Position numbers and translations under genes: made by a program
Assembly: GCF_001761325.1 (NCBI RefSeq)
Contig: NZ_CP017478.1
Coordinates: 2,253,501 to 2,317,500, forward strand
Source of the DNA: Urechidicola croceus
Lineage (GTDB): Bacteria; Bacteroidota; Bacteroidia; Flavobacteriales; Flavobacteriaceae
Length of the DNA stretch: 64,000 nucleotides
Direction: 5' to 3'
Shown here: positions 53,377 through 62,931 of the stretch, one piece after another
Layout of the letters: each line of letters begins with the position of its first letter
How positions within the stretch are numbered: position 1 is the stretch's first letter
Notes under the pieces: model-generated
Seen by the model: the letters and a program-made list of their open reading frames with translations, nothing else
Databases searched by the model: none
Told to the model about the DNA's origin: nothing

Positions 53377-54417
53377 ATGGCACAATTCCATAATCTTACA
53401 ATAAAAGAAATTATAAAAGAAACTAATGATGCAGTTTCAATATCTTTTAATATTCCAAATGATTTAAAATCTGAATTTCAGTTTATTGCTGGTCAATACA
53501 TCACTATTAAAAAAAAAATAGCAGGAAAAGAAGTTAGAAGAGCGTATTCAATTTGTTCGACTCCAGAAAGTGGCGAGGTTAAAATTGCGGTTAAAGCAGT
53601 TGATAATGGAATCTTCTCTGTATTTGCAACAACACTCCTGAAAAATGGAGATTCTCTCGAGGTTTCGAAACCTGAAGGTCGGTTTACTTTAACCCCAAAC
53701 AATTCTAAAAATTATATTGCTTTTGCAGCAGGAAGCGGAATAACACCTGTGCTATCAATGATAAAAAGCTCTTTAAATAATGGTGCTTCATTCACTCTTA
53801 TTTATGGAAACAAAACAGTAACTGATACTATCTTTAAATCTGAATTAGATAATTTAAAAGAAAAATATCCTAATAATTTTAACTTACATTATATATATAG
53901 TCGTGAAGATATAGAAAATGCTCTTTTTGGAAGAATTGATACTGCCAATGTCAATTATTTTCTAAAAAACATTTATAAAAATAGCGTGTTCAGTGAGGCT
54001 TTTTTATGCGGCCCTGAAAAAATGATTGAAACCGTTACAGAAACATTGATAAATAATAATATGCAAAAAGAAAATATTCACTTTGAATTATTTTCTACAC
54101 CTGTTGACAATTCTGAAAAATTTGAAATTGCCGCAGGTAATACTGAAATTACAGTTGTACTTGATGATGAAGAAACAACATTTGTAATGTCACAAAAACA
54201 ACCAATTTTGAATGCCGCTTTAGATGAAGATTTAGATGCTCCTTATTCATGCCAAGGTGGTGTATGTAGTAGTTGTTTAGCTAGAATCACTGAAGGTAAA
54301 GCTATTATGGAAAAGAACTCAATTTTGACTGATAGCGAAATTGAAGAAGGGTTAATTTTAACTTGTCAAGCACATCCAACTACACCAAAAATCACTATCG
54401 ACTATGATGATGTTTAA
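53377..54417 (+). CDS. PaaE-like flavin/[2Fe-2S] NADPH oxidoreductase
   Basis: 346 residues in the order FAD domain (RRAYSICSTPE, about 53-63), NAD(P)H domain (FAAGSGITPVLSMI, then FLCGPEKMI), and a C-terminal plant-type [2Fe-2S] ferredoxin domain. The cluster cysteines sit in CQGGVCSSC with the fourth in LTCQAHP. This is the layout of PaaE, the electron supplier of phenylacetyl-CoA epoxidase. No paaABCD genes are present, so it may serve another oxygenase or desaturase. Monocistronic with its own -7 box. A weak bulged hairpin lies at 54456-54480. Confidence 0.9.
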   Translation: MAQFHNLTIKEIIKETNDAVSISFNIPNDLKSEFQFIAGQYITIKKKIAGKEVRRAYSICSTPESGEVKIAVKAVDNGIFSVFATTLLKNGDSLEVSKPEGRFTLTPNNSKNYIAFAAGSGITPVLSMIKSSLNNGASFTLIYGNKTVTDTIFKSELDNLKEKYPNNFNLHYIYSREDIENALFGRIDTANVNYFLKNIYKNSVFSEAFLCGPEKMIETVTETLINNNMQKENIHFELFSTPVDNSEKFEIAAGNTEITVVLDDEETTFVMSQKQPILNAALDEDLDAPYSCQGGVCSSCLARITEGKAIMEKNSILTDSEIEEGLILTCQAHPTTPKITIDYDDV

Positions 54418-54521
54418 TCATCTAATTTATATATTTTAACGTATATTACATCTTATTGAAGTGTTGTTTTACAACTTCAAAGAAATAATTATAATAACTT
54501 AAGTAACTTATATTAATATTT

Positions 54522-55196
54522 ATGTTAGAGGATTTTCTCAAAGCAATTCCTATCGGGTTTGGACTCGCATTTATGATTGGACCCGTTTTTTTTATGCTCA
54601 TCCAAACAAGTATTATAAAAGGTGCTAGGGCAGCAATAGTATTTGATCTTGGGGTTATAGTTGCGGATATTGCTTTTATATTACTGGCTTACTATAGTAG
54701 TCATCAATTTCTTTCTAAAATTAAGGACGATCCAAAACTCTTTTTTCTTGGTGGAGCTATTTTAATTATATACGGACTTGGTATAATCATCCAAAAAAAA
54801 TCAAAACAAATAGATGAAAATGAAGAGTTTGAAATTCCTGAAAAGAACAATTATTTTGGATTATTCTTAAAAGGATTTTTCTTGAATTTTATCAATGTTG
54901 GTGTACTTGCCTTTTGGTTGATTATGGTTATAGGAATAGGCCCTTCTTTAGATATGGATGAATCTAGGATTTTTAACTTTTTTGCAATGGTAATAATAGC
55001 CTATTTCATTACAGATATTATTAAAATTGTTCTAGCTAAGCAACTAAAAAACAAACTTACTCCACCAACCATCCTTAAATTAAAAAGAGGAATGGGAATT
55101 CTTCTTGTTTTTTTCGGATTGGTTTTAATTTCAAAAGGTTTTATTCCTAAAGAAAAAATGGAAAAACTAGATAATTTAATTGAACAAGTAAAATAA
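54522..55196 (+). CDS. LysE family translocator
   Basis: 224-residue inner-membrane exporter of the LysE/RhtB type with about six helices. The conserved first-helix block GFGLAFMIGPVFFMLIQTS and the following KGARAAIVFDLGVIVAD are visible. A charged loop (about 93-112, DENEEFEIPEKN) separates the halves. The family exports amino acids or small solutes; the substrate is unknown. Convergent with the M1 peptidase gene, with one base between stops and no terminator. Confidence 0.88.
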   Translation: MLEDFLKAIPIGFGLAFMIGPVFFMLIQTSIIKGARAAIVFDLGVIVADIAFILLAYYSSHQFLSKIKDDPKLFFLGGAILIIYGLGIIIQKKSKQIDENEEFEIPEKNNYFGLFLKGFFLNFINVGVLAFWLIMVIGIGPSLDMDESRIFNFFAMVIIAYFITDIIKIVLAKQLKNKLTPPTILKLKRGMGILLVFFGLVLISKGFIPKEKMEKLDNLIEQVK

Positions 55197-55197
55197 T

Positions 55198-57015
55198 CTA
55201 TTGAGGAATCTCAACAAAATTATTTTTTCTTTCAACATCAGCCATAATTTTTGACTTATCTATTTCAACAGATTTAATATCTTTTGAGACCTTAAATGTA
55301 TATGTTGGATGTGTCCATGCCCAATTATCTATTTTTGTTGCTGATGTTGGTTTACTTCCTAACATCATTCTAAGCGGAATATAAAACTCTTCGGTTGTTC
55401 CATCAATATAAGTTACCGAGACATCTAAAGGCATTGGCATTCTTCCAACTCTTTCAAGAGTAATAGAACGATTGGCAACTACTTTTATCCCGTAATCAAT
55501 TGTATGAGTGGTTTGTGTCCATTCATTTAAATACCAATCTAATTGTACTCCTGAAACTTTTTCTGCAGTTCTCATAATATCATTTGGCTTAGGGTGCTTA
55601 AATTGAAAATCAGAATAGTATTTTTTAATCGTTTTATTTAAATTTTCTTGACCAATTATATATCCTAATTGAGTTAAAAATAGGCACCCTTTTTGATATG
55701 CATTTGAACTTGCAGTACGCTCTCTACTATATCTATCAACATGTGTTGATAAAGGTTCTTGCCTTTCTAAATCTACTACGTTAAAATAACTCTTATAAGA
55801 ATATTCAAAGGGGTTCTCAAGTTTGGTTTTTAATACCAAATCACTCCATGCTTTACTATCTATATATGTTGTAAATCCTTCATCCATCCATTCATGCTTA
55901 CTTTCATTTGATGCTAAAACAAATTGAAACCAAGAATGTGCTAGTTCATGCTGCATTACTCCTATTAAACTTTTGTAGGTTCTATTGGCAGTAATTAAAG
56001 TACACATACCATATTCCATACCTCCATCTCCTGCTTGTATTACTGAATATTGCTTATAAGGATATTCTCCTACCAATTTGTTAAAGTAATCCATTGTCTT
56101 AACTGTCATTTCTTCCATCAGTAACCAATCTGATTTGTTTTTAATATCACCTTTATATAAGAAATGAAGTTTCACATCATTCGGTCCAATTTTAATGTCA
56201 TGTACATAGTTTGGGTCTGCTGCCCATGTAAAATCATGTACATTTGGTGCTTTAAAATGCCACTTTAATTTATTTCCATTTGGTAATTTTAAAGGTTTTG
56301 TTGGGTCTTCATAACCATGTCCAACCTCTTGTGCATTTTGTAAATATCCTGTTCCTCCAATTGTATATTCTTTATCCAAATATATTGTTACATCAAAATC
56401 TCCCCAAACTCCGTAAAACTCATGATTAATATATGGATCTGCATGCCAACCTTCAATGTCATATTCAGCCATTTTTGGATACCATTGTGCCATTGAAAGC
56501 GCAACACCTTCTTTGTTATTTCTTCCTGAACGTCTTGTTTGAACTGGTACTTGACCTAAAAAATCCATATCAAACTGAACAGATTGATATGGCATTATTG
56601 GCGAATTAAGATATACTTTAAGTATCGTTCCAATCACTTCATATTGAACTTCTTTTTTATTCTGCTTTAAGGAGTTCACTTTTATAAAACCTTGTTCTTC
56701 TGGTTTTAAATTAGAAATATTTAACACATTTTTTACAAACCTTTTATCTGGATCCGGAAGGTTTTTATAGTGTTGATACATTTCAGAATTTGGCTGAAAA
56801 GCATTAGGATATAAATGATAAAAAACAACATTCAATTCGTCAGGAGAGTTATTCGTATAAACTAATTTTTGCGTTCCTTTATATTGATAATTTTCAATAT
56901 TCATATCAATATCCATTGTATAATCAACATGTTGTTGCCAATAATTTGAATTTGATTGAGCATTAACTATTAAAACTATAGCGCATAAAAATCCTGATAA
57001 AATGTATTTGTTCAT
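55198..57015 (-). CDS. Exported M1 family (gluzincin) metallopeptidase
   Basis: 605 residues with a Sec signal peptide (to about residue 20, VNAQ). Zinc site HELAH at 356-360 with the third ligand Glu379 (WMDEGFTTY), the exact M1 spacing. The exopeptidase motif appears as GGMEYG (331-336), so an aminopeptidase specificity is likely. The N-terminal beta saddle domain is present, and the C-terminal helical domain of long M1 enzymes is short. It acts in the periplasm or outside. The gene follows an MBL hydrolase by 9 bases and is probably in its operon. Confidence 0.93.
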   Translation of the reverse strand: MNKYILSGFLCAIVLIVNAQSNSNYWQQHVDYTMDIDMNIENYQYKGTQKLVYTNNSPDELNVVFYHLYPNAFQPNSEMYQHYKNLPDPDKRFVKNVLNISNLKPEEQGFIKVNSLKQNKKEVQYEVIGTILKVYLNSPIMPYQSVQFDMDFLGQVPVQTRRSGRNNKEGVALSMAQWYPKMAEYDIEGWHADPYINHEFYGVWGDFDVTIYLDKEYTIGGTGYLQNAQEVGHGYEDPTKPLKLPNGNKLKWHFKAPNVHDFTWAADPNYVHDIKIGPNDVKLHFLYKGDIKNKSDWLLMEEMTVKTMDYFNKLVGEYPYKQYSVIQAGDGGMEYGMCTLITANRTYKSLIGVMQHELAHSWFQFVLASNESKHEWMDEGFTTYIDSKAWSDLVLKTKLENPFEYSYKSYFNVVDLERQEPLSTHVDRYSRERTASSNAYQKGCLFLTQLGYIIGQENLNKTIKKYYSDFQFKHPKPNDIMRTAEKVSGVQLDWYLNEWTQTTHTIDYGIKVVANRSITLERVGRMPMPLDVSVTYIDGTTEEFYIPLRMMLGSKPTSATKIDNWAWTHPTYTFKVSKDIKSVEIDKSKIMADVERKNNFVEIPQ

Positions 57016-57024
57016 GTTTATATA

Positions 57025-57888
57025 TTAATTAAAAATATCGTTAAATTTAAAAGTGTCTTTTAGTCTTACACCTTTTTCTGTGTGTTGTAAAGTACACAAC
57101 TCTGTTTGAGCATCATGTTCCAAAAAAAGGAAAAATTCTTCATCAGCGGCTTTATTTAAAAACTTTTGCTTTTCATCCAATGACAATAAAGGTCTTGTGT
57201 CATAACCCATTATATATGGAAGAGGAATATGGCCCGTTGTGGGTAATAAATCTGCCATAAAAACTAGTGTCTTTCCTTGATATTGAATGTGTGGAATCAT
57301 TTGCTTATCAGTATGACCATTTGCAAATAGAATATCAAATCCTAATTCAGATTTTTCTAAAAAATCTAATTTCGGGAGATTTACAAAATTTAATTGTCCA
57401 CTTTCCTCTATCGGATTGATATTTTCTTTCAAAAAAGAGGCTTTTTCCCTCGCATTCGGAATTGTAGCCCAATTCCAATGATTTTCATTACTCCAAAACT
57501 TAGCGTTTTTAAAAGCTGGTTGATAAAATGTCTTGTTTTCATTCCATTCTATTGCACCTCCACAATGATCAAAATGTAAATGAGTTAAAAAAACATCAGT
57601 AATATCATCACGATGAAAACCATATTTTGCTAATGAACTATCCAATGAAAAATTTCCAAACAGATAATAATAACTGAAAAATTTATCGGATTGCTTATTT
57701 CCAAGTCCAGTATCAATCAATATCAAGCGCTCTCCATCTTCAATAAGCATACAGCGCATAGATAAATCAATTAAATTTTTATTATCCGCAGGGTTAGTAC
57801 GTTGCCATAAACTTTTAGGAACGACACCAAACATGGCTCCTCCATCAAGTTTAAAGTTTCCTGTTTCAATAGGATAAATTTTCATCAA
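57025..57888 (-). CDS. MBL fold metallo-hydrolase
   Basis: 287-residue soluble metallo-beta-lactamase-fold protein. The metal motif HLHFDHCGG is visible, with a preceding LIDTGLGNK strand, a later NGHTDKQMIPHI block and a final LEHD. The arrangement resembles lactonase-like members (AHL-lactonase/YtnP group), so a lactone or phosphodiester substrate is possible but unproven. There is no signal peptide. Two in-frame ATGs open the gene (57888 and 57885). A -7 box with one mismatch (CATCTTTG, complement of 57903-57910) lies upstream. It leads the M1 peptidase gene. Confidence 0.85.
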   Translation of the reverse strand: MMKIYPIETGNFKLDGGAMFGVVPKSLWQRTNPADNKNLIDLSMRCMLIEDGERLILIDTGLGNKQSDKFFSYYYLFGNFSLDSSLAKYGFHRDDITDVFLTHLHFDHCGGAIEWNENKTFYQPAFKNAKFWSNENHWNWATIPNAREKASFLKENINPIEESGQLNFVNLPKLDFLEKSELGFDILFANGHTDKQMIPHIQYQGKTLVFMADLLPTTGHIPLPYIMGYDTRPLLSLDEKQKFLNKAADEEFFLFLEHDAQTELCTLQHTEKGVRLKDTFKFNDIFN

Positions 57889-57948
57889 TTCTGTGTTTAT
57901 TGCAAAGATGTAACTTTTTATTACAAATTATAGCTAAAGAAAATAAAA

Positions 57949-57974
57949 AACCGTCATACCAAAGGTAGACGGTT
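57949..57974 (-). terminator. Terminator of tRNA-Cys
   Basis: On the minus strand, AACCGTC/GACGGTT outer stem (57968-57974 with 57949-57955), an inner TACC/GGTA stem with one bulge, then a T-rich run. It starts five bases after the tRNA 3' end. Confidence 0.85.
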
Positions 57975-57978
57975 AAAG

Positions 57979-58049
57979 AGGCGTCGAGCGGATTCGAACC
58001 GCTGTAGGAGCTTTTGCAGAGCCCAGCCTAGCCACTCGGCCACGACGCC
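57979..58049 (-). tRNA. tRNA-Cys (anticodon GCA)
   Basis: 71 bases fold as a full cloverleaf: acceptor GGCGTCG/CGACGCC, D-arm GCC/GGC, anticodon arm with loop CTGCAAA (anticodon GCA), T-arm AGCGG-TTCGAAT-CCGCT. The 3' CCA is not encoded. It stands alone between folB and the MBL gene and has its own terminator. Confidence 0.97.
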
Positions 58050-58095
58050 AATAAGGGTGCAAATTTAAGTATTTTTAAATTATTGGCAAGTATTT

Positions 58096-58458
58096 TTACT
58101 CTTTCCTTTTTTTTCTTAGTTCAACTGTCACTTTTTCAACGTTTCCACCTATAGGTGGATTAATTTTAGAGACCGAAACATTTGCAATTTGTACCATTGG
58201 AATTTCATCTAAAATTCGATCTAAAATTCGATCTGCAACATGTTCCAATAACTTTGATCTAATTGCCATTTCTTCTTTTACAATTAAGTTTAAATGCACA
58301 TAATCAACAGTATCCGCAAGTTCATCGGTTCTTGTAGATTTTGATAAATCTGCCTTTACTTTTACATCAACTCTATAATCAGACCCGATTTTACCCTCTT
58401 CAATTAAACAACCATGATAGGCATAAACCCTGATATTTTGTACTTTTATAACTCCCAT
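58096..58458 (-). CDS. folB: Dihydroneopterin aldolase
   Basis: Folate pathway enzyme that splits dihydroneopterin. The frame is open to 58533, but I start at the ATG at 58458 (MGVIKVQNIRVYAYHG), giving 120 residues, the family length. An exact -7 box on the minus strand (58474-58481) lies within the longer frame and supports this. Conserved parts are the YAYHGCLIEE substrate block with its glutamate, VDYVHLNLIV, LLEHVADRI, and the lysine in VSVSKINPPIGG. Upstream of tRNA-Cys on the same strand. Confidence 0.94.
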   Translation of the reverse strand: MGVIKVQNIRVYAYHGCLIEEGKIGSDYRVDVKVKADLSKSTRTDELADTVDYVHLNLIVKEEMAIRSKLLEHVADRILDRILDEIPMVQIANVSVSKINPPIGGNVEKVTVELRKKRKE

Positions 58459-58473
58459 TGAAAAAACTTTTGA

Positions 58474-58481
58474 CAAAGATA
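58474..58481 (-). promoter_or_regulatory. -7 box (TATCTTTG) of folB
   Basis: An exact TAnnTTTG on the minus strand, 15 bases before the chosen folB ATG, with TTTG (complement of 58498-58501) as a possible -33 at a rather short spacing of 16. Confidence 0.6.
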
Positions 58482-58554
58482 CTTGTTTTACTGTTTTCAA
58501 ATAGTTTTTTCTGATATTTGTAGTTAGTATCATTAATAAATTAAAAATGCACCA

Positions 58555-60123
58555 ATGAAAGTTCGCGAAAAATTCTTGCTAATAGCAACTCTAGTTGTTA
58601 TTTCCATTATAATAATTGCACAATATTATACTCCAATTTGGTGGAGTTTTTTACTTTTTGGGCCATTAATTTTAATGGGGCTATATGATATGACCCAATC
58701 AAAACATGCGATTAAAAGAAATTTTCCTGTCTTAGGTAGATTGAGGTATGTTCTTGAGTCTATACGCCCAGAAATCATGCAATATTTTGTAGAAACTGAT
58801 ACAGAGGGTCGCCCACTCAATAGAATATATAGATCTTTAATTTACCAACGATCAAAAAAAGAAAATGACACTACTCCGTTTGGCACACAAATGAATGTAT
58901 ATAGATCTGGATATGAATGGATAGACCATTCAATGTATGCGAAAAATGTAGGTAATATAGGTGATTTTCCAAAAGTAACAATTGGTAATTCTGATTGTAA
59001 ACAACCTTATGAGTGCAGTTTATTAAATATTTCGGCAATGAGTTTTGGCTCTTTAAGTAAAAATGCTGTTTTGGCATTAAATAAAGGTGCAAAAATGGGT
59101 GGTTTTGCACATAATACTGGTGAAGGCGGATTGAGTCCCTATCATTTAAAATACGAAGGTGATTTAATATGGCAAATAGGTACAGGGTATTTTGGATGTA
59201 GAAATGACGATGGAACTTTTAATCCAACTGCTTATGCTGAAGGGGCTAAAAAGTCTCAAGTCAAAATGATTGAATTAAAAATTTCTCAAGGTGCAAAACC
59301 AGGACACGGAGGTATTCTTCCAGCAAAAAAAAATACTGAAGAAATTGCTAAAATTAGACATATAAAACCGCATAGAGATGTTCATTCTCCTCCAGCACAT
59401 TCTGCTTTTTCAAATCCAAAAGAAATGATGCTTTTTATCAAACAGTTAAAAGATTTATCGGGAGGAAAACCTGTTGGGTTTAAACTATGTATTGGTAAAC
59501 AACAGGAATTTATTGACATCTGTAAAGAAATGATTTCAAGTGGTATTAAGCCTGACTTTATTTCAATTGATGGTGGTGAAGGCGGAACTGGTGCTGCACC
59601 AGTTGAATTCTCAAATTCAATGGGAATGCCTCTTCGAGAAGGATTGGTTTTTGCGCACGACACACTGGTAGGTTATGATTTAAAAAAAGATATAAAACTA
59701 ATCGCTGCAGGTAAAATTATAACTGGTTTTCATATGGCAAGAGCAATTGCATTAGGTGCCGATGTATGTAATAGTGCAAGAGCAATGATGCTTGCAGTAG
59801 GTTGTATTCAAGCATTACAATGTAATAGTAATACTTGTCCAACTGGAGTTGCAACTCAAAACGCATCTTTAATGAAAGGATTAGTTGTAGACGATAAAGC
59901 CGAAAGAACAAAAAATTATCATGAAGAAACAGTGCATAGTTTCTTAGAATTGATAGCAGCTTGTGGCTTAGATTCTCCAAAAGATATTACAAGAAAACAT
60001 ATCAATAAAAGGATTGGAATTAATTCAGTAAAAAAGTATAGTGAACTATATCCAACAATGAAAATTGGCTGTTTATTAAAAGAAGAGTCTATACCTATAA
60101 ATTATAGAACATTAGAAGTTTAA
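58555..60123 (+). CDS. Membrane-anchored FMN-binding glutamate synthase family protein
   Basis: 522 residues. Two N-terminal hydrophobic helices (about 8-45) precede a TIM-barrel like the central FMN domain of glutamate synthase. SAMSFGSLSKNA, EGGLSPYHL, KPGHGGILP, the FMN loop DGGEGGTGAAP, and the Fe-S cysteine cluster CNSNTCPTGVATQ are visible. It lacks the glutaminase domain, the C-terminal GXGXG beta-helix and any reductase partner, so it is not a complete glutamate synthase. This stand-alone form is common in bacteria and its reaction is unknown. Divergent from folB, with 96 bases between. Confidence 0.88.
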   Translation: MKVREKFLLIATLVVISIIIIAQYYTPIWWSFLLFGPLILMGLYDMTQSKHAIKRNFPVLGRLRYVLESIRPEIMQYFVETDTEGRPLNRIYRSLIYQRSKKENDTTPFGTQMNVYRSGYEWIDHSMYAKNVGNIGDFPKVTIGNSDCKQPYECSLLNISAMSFGSLSKNAVLALNKGAKMGGFAHNTGEGGLSPYHLKYEGDLIWQIGTGYFGCRNDDGTFNPTAYAEGAKKSQVKMIELKISQGAKPGHGGILPAKKNTEEIAKIRHIKPHRDVHSPPAHSAFSNPKEMMLFIKQLKDLSGGKPVGFKLCIGKQQEFIDICKEMISSGIKPDFISIDGGEGGTGAAPVEFSNSMGMPLREGLVFAHDTLVGYDLKKDIKLIAAGKIITGFHMARAIALGADVCNSARAMMLAVGCIQALQCNSNTCPTGVATQNASLMKGLVVDDKAERTKNYHEETVHSFLELIAACGLDSPKDITRKHINKRIGINSVKKYSELYPTMKIGCLLKEESIPINYRTLEV

Positions 60124-60176
60124 AATTACACTTTTGTTTAGCCAAGTTGAATATGAATTATTTCATACAAAAGAAC

Positions 60177-60184
60177 TAACTTTG
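60177..60184 (+). promoter_or_regulatory. -7 box (TAACTTTG) of glnS
   Basis: An exact TAnnTTTG match 17 bases before the glnS ATG. Confidence 0.65.
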
Positions 60185-60201
60185 CAGTTCATTTTGAAAA
60201 T

Positions 60202-61881
60202 ATGAGTGAAGAAACAAAATCATTGAATTTTATTGAGCAAATCATCGAGGATGATTTGGCAAACGGATTAGAAAATAACAAACTACGTTTTCGTTTTCCT
60301 CCAGAACCTAATGGATATTTACACATTGGTCATGCGGCATCTATATGTTTAAACTTTGGTTTAGGGCAAAAGTATCATGCACCTGTAAACCTACGTTTTG
60401 ATGATACAAATCCTGCTAAAGAAGAACAAGAATACGTAGATGCTATTAAAAAAGATGTTCAATGGTTAGGTTTTCAGTGGGATAAAGAATTGTATTCTTC
60501 TGATTATTTTCAACAATTACATGATTGGACAATTGAATTAATCAAAGAAGGAAAGGCATATGTAGATGAGCAATCATCTGAAGAAATAAGAACTCAAAAA
60601 GGAACTCCTACATCTCCAGGAACTGATAGTCCATTCAGAAATCGTTCCGTAGAAGAAAATTTAGACCTTTTCAACAAAATGAAAAATGGTGATTTCGATG
60701 AAGGTGAAGTTGTATTACGTGCCAAAATTGACATGAAACACAACAATATGCACATGCGTGATCCTATTTTATATCGTGTTTTAAAGAAACATCATCATAG
60801 AACAGGAAACGATTGGTGTATTTATCCTATGTATGATTGGACTCATGGAGAATCAGATTATATTGAACAAATTTCACATTCAATATGTACTTTAGAGTTT
60901 AAAAGTCATCGTGAATTATATGATTGGTATTTAGATCAAGTAGTTGAAAGTGATAAATTAAGACCTAAACAGCGTGAGTTTGCTCGTCGTAATTTAAGTT
61001 ATACTGTAATGAGTAAACGTAAATTATTACAATTGGTTGAAAATGGTGTTGTAAATGGTTGGGATGATCCTAGAATGCCTACTATCTCTGGTTTAAGAAG
61101 AAGAGGATATACGCCTGAATCAATCAGAAATTTTAGTGATGTTGCAGGAATTTCAAAAAGAGATAATATTACTGATGTTGCTCTTTTAGAGTTTTGTATA
61201 AAAGATCATTTAAATAAAACTGCACCTAGAGTAATGGCTGTTTTAGATCCTGTTAAAGTTATAATTACTAATTATCCAGAAGATGGCGAAGAGTTTTTAG
61301 ATGCTAATTATAATGATTATGCTGAAGGATTTGGAAGTAGAAAAGTGCCTTTTTCTCGTGAGATTTATATCGAAAAAGAAGACTTTAGAGAAGAAGCAAA
61401 TAAGAAATTTTTTCGTTTAAAATTAGGTGCAGAAGTTCGTTTAAAAAATGCATATATCATCAAGGCAGAAAGTTGTGTGAAAGATGAAAATGGTGAAGTA
61501 ACAGAAATTCATTGTACTTATGATACCGATTCCAGAAGCGGAAGTGGCTCTGAGGCTAGTAAACGTAAAGTAAAAGGAACTATCCATTGGGTTTCTATAA
61601 AACATGCCGAAAAAGCAGAAGTAAGAGTATATGACCGACTTTTTATTGATGAAGCACCTGATAGCCATAAAGATAAAGACTTTATGGAGTTTATCAACCC
61701 AAATTCATTAGAAGTTGTAACTGCTTTTGTTGAACCAAGTTTGAAATCTGCATCAGTTGGTAATAGGTTTCAATTTCAACGCAAAGGATATTTTTGTGTA
61801 GATAATGATTCTACTAAAAATAATTTAATCTTCAATAGAACAGTTCCTCTTAGGGATACGTGGGCTAAAATGGAGAAATAA
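60202..61881 (+). CDS. glnS: Glutamine--tRNA ligase
   Basis: Class I aminoacyl-tRNA synthetase charging tRNA-Gln. 559 residues. HIGH at 41-44 in PPEPNGYLHIGHA and the KMSKS equivalent MSKRK at 270-274. The Gln-specific acceptor-binding insert and the two C-terminal anticodon-binding beta-barrels (about 340-550) are complete. Presence of GlnRS means glutamine tRNA is charged directly rather than by transamidation. Monocistronic, ending at a long palindromic terminator. Confidence 0.98.
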   Translation: MSEETKSLNFIEQIIEDDLANGLENNKLRFRFPPEPNGYLHIGHAASICLNFGLGQKYHAPVNLRFDDTNPAKEEQEYVDAIKKDVQWLGFQWDKELYSSDYFQQLHDWTIELIKEGKAYVDEQSSEEIRTQKGTPTSPGTDSPFRNRSVEENLDLFNKMKNGDFDEGEVVLRAKIDMKHNNMHMRDPILYRVLKKHHHRTGNDWCIYPMYDWTHGESDYIEQISHSICTLEFKSHRELYDWYLDQVVESDKLRPKQREFARRNLSYTVMSKRKLLQLVENGVVNGWDDPRMPTISGLRRRGYTPESIRNFSDVAGISKRDNITDVALLEFCIKDHLNKTAPRVMAVLDPVKVIITNYPEDGEEFLDANYNDYAEGFGSRKVPFSREIYIEKEDFREEANKKFFRLKLGAEVRLKNAYIIKAESCVKDENGEVTEIHCTYDTDSRSGSGSEASKRKVKGTIHWVSIKHAEKAEVRVYDRLFIDEAPDSHKDKDFMEFINPNSLEVVTAFVEPSLKSASVGNRFQFQRKGYFCVDNDSTKNNLIFNRTVPLRDTWAKMEK

Positions 61882-61904
61882 CAAACTATTATTTTACATA
61901 AAAC

Positions 61905-61936
61905 AAAAAGAGGGAATTAATTAATTCCCTCTTTTT
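61905..61936. terminator. Bidirectional terminator between glnS and the DUF4837 gene
   Basis: A perfect 32-base palindrome (AAAAAGAGGGAATTAA and its complement) ends both convergent units. Confidence 0.92.
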
Positions 61937-61952
61937 ATATATAGTTTTTACC

Positions 61953-62927
61953 TTACTTAATTTTTAACGTTTTTAATACCGCCTCTAATTCAAACATATA
62001 ATCACGCTTATTACTTGTTGGAGCATATGTAAATCCTTCAACAACAATCAAACGATTATTAGCCTTATCAACTACAGTATAATTTAAAAATGGGCCAGCC
62101 ATAAAATCGCCTTTCATTTCCCATTTACCACGTGTTTCAAATGTTTTTTTTCCATCTAATTCTACTAAAAATGTATGAGGTGAATAAGCAGCTTCAGTAA
62201 TCATATAAAATCCCTCTTTTCGACCAGGTATATATTTTTTTCCTATAGTATCACGAGAAGAAACTATATGCTGCCCTTGTTCATCTTCAATAGAATTTAA
62301 TGGTAATTCATAAACCAATAAATTTGTGCTTTCTCCTGGTTTAGTATGTTGTCTCATCCACAAAAAATCTCCTGTATCATCAACTAATCTGTAATCTTTA
62401 GGAATTTCTAAATCAATACCAATGTTTTGAAGTGTCTTTAAGGATTTTGCATTAAATTGAGACTTTTTTAAACGATGTTGTACTGCTAGAAGATCAGCTT
62501 TCTTAAATATTTGAATAATTTCTTCTTTTTTATCTTGAATTAATTTAACCAAGCTTTCATTGTCTTTAGCAGTTATAGTTACAATTTTTTGAGGGCTTGA
62601 ATATATATCTGTTTGAACTTTAAAATCTTCCGTTTTACCAATACCAACTATCAAAATACTTTTAAGTGATTTAAACATTGTTCCAAAAGCACTTACAGGT
62701 ACTTGAGTTACTCCAAACTGAGGTTCATTTTGCGGTAGACCAAGCACTTTTGAACCTATAACACTTCTTAATTCATCACCTTCAACTCCTTGCCATAAAT
62801 CATTATCCATTACAACTAACAATTGGTTCATTCTTCCGTTGGAATTTACCAATACAAGTTTAGACTTTTCCTGTTTACAAGACACTAACAATGTGAACAA
62901 TACTATTAAAAGGGATAATTTTTTCAT
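61953..62927 (-). CDS. DUF4837 family lipoprotein
   Basis: 324 residues with a lipoprotein signal and lipobox LVSC (cysteine 17). The family core begins NSNGRMNQLLVVMDNDLW and includes LGLPQNEPQFGVTQVP, with a later RQHTKPGESTNLLVYELP block. Function unknown, restricted largely to Bacteroidota. It starts four bases after the stop of the lytic transglycosylase gene, so the two are one operon and a role in cell-wall or envelope upkeep is plausible. Confidence 0.88.
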   Translation of the reverse strand: MKKLSLLIVLFTLLVSCKQEKSKLVLVNSNGRMNQLLVVMDNDLWQGVEGDELRSVIGSKVLGLPQNEPQFGVTQVPVSAFGTMFKSLKSILIVGIGKTEDFKVQTDIYSSPQKIVTITAKDNESLVKLIQDKKEEIIQIFKKADLLAVQHRLKKSQFNAKSLKTLQNIGIDLEIPKDYRLVDDTGDFLWMRQHTKPGESTNLLVYELPLNSIEDEQGQHIVSSRDTIGKKYIPGRKEGFYMITEAAYSPHTFLVELDGKKTFETRGKWEMKGDFMAGPFLNYTVVDKANNRLIVVEGFTYAPTSNKRDYMFELEAVLKTLKIK

Positions 62928-62931
62928 TGGT

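Noticed and set aside
53377-54417. Phenylacetate degradation operon suggested by the PaaE-like reductase
   Set aside because: No paaABCD, paaG/Z or paaK lies in the window; the reductase stands alone.
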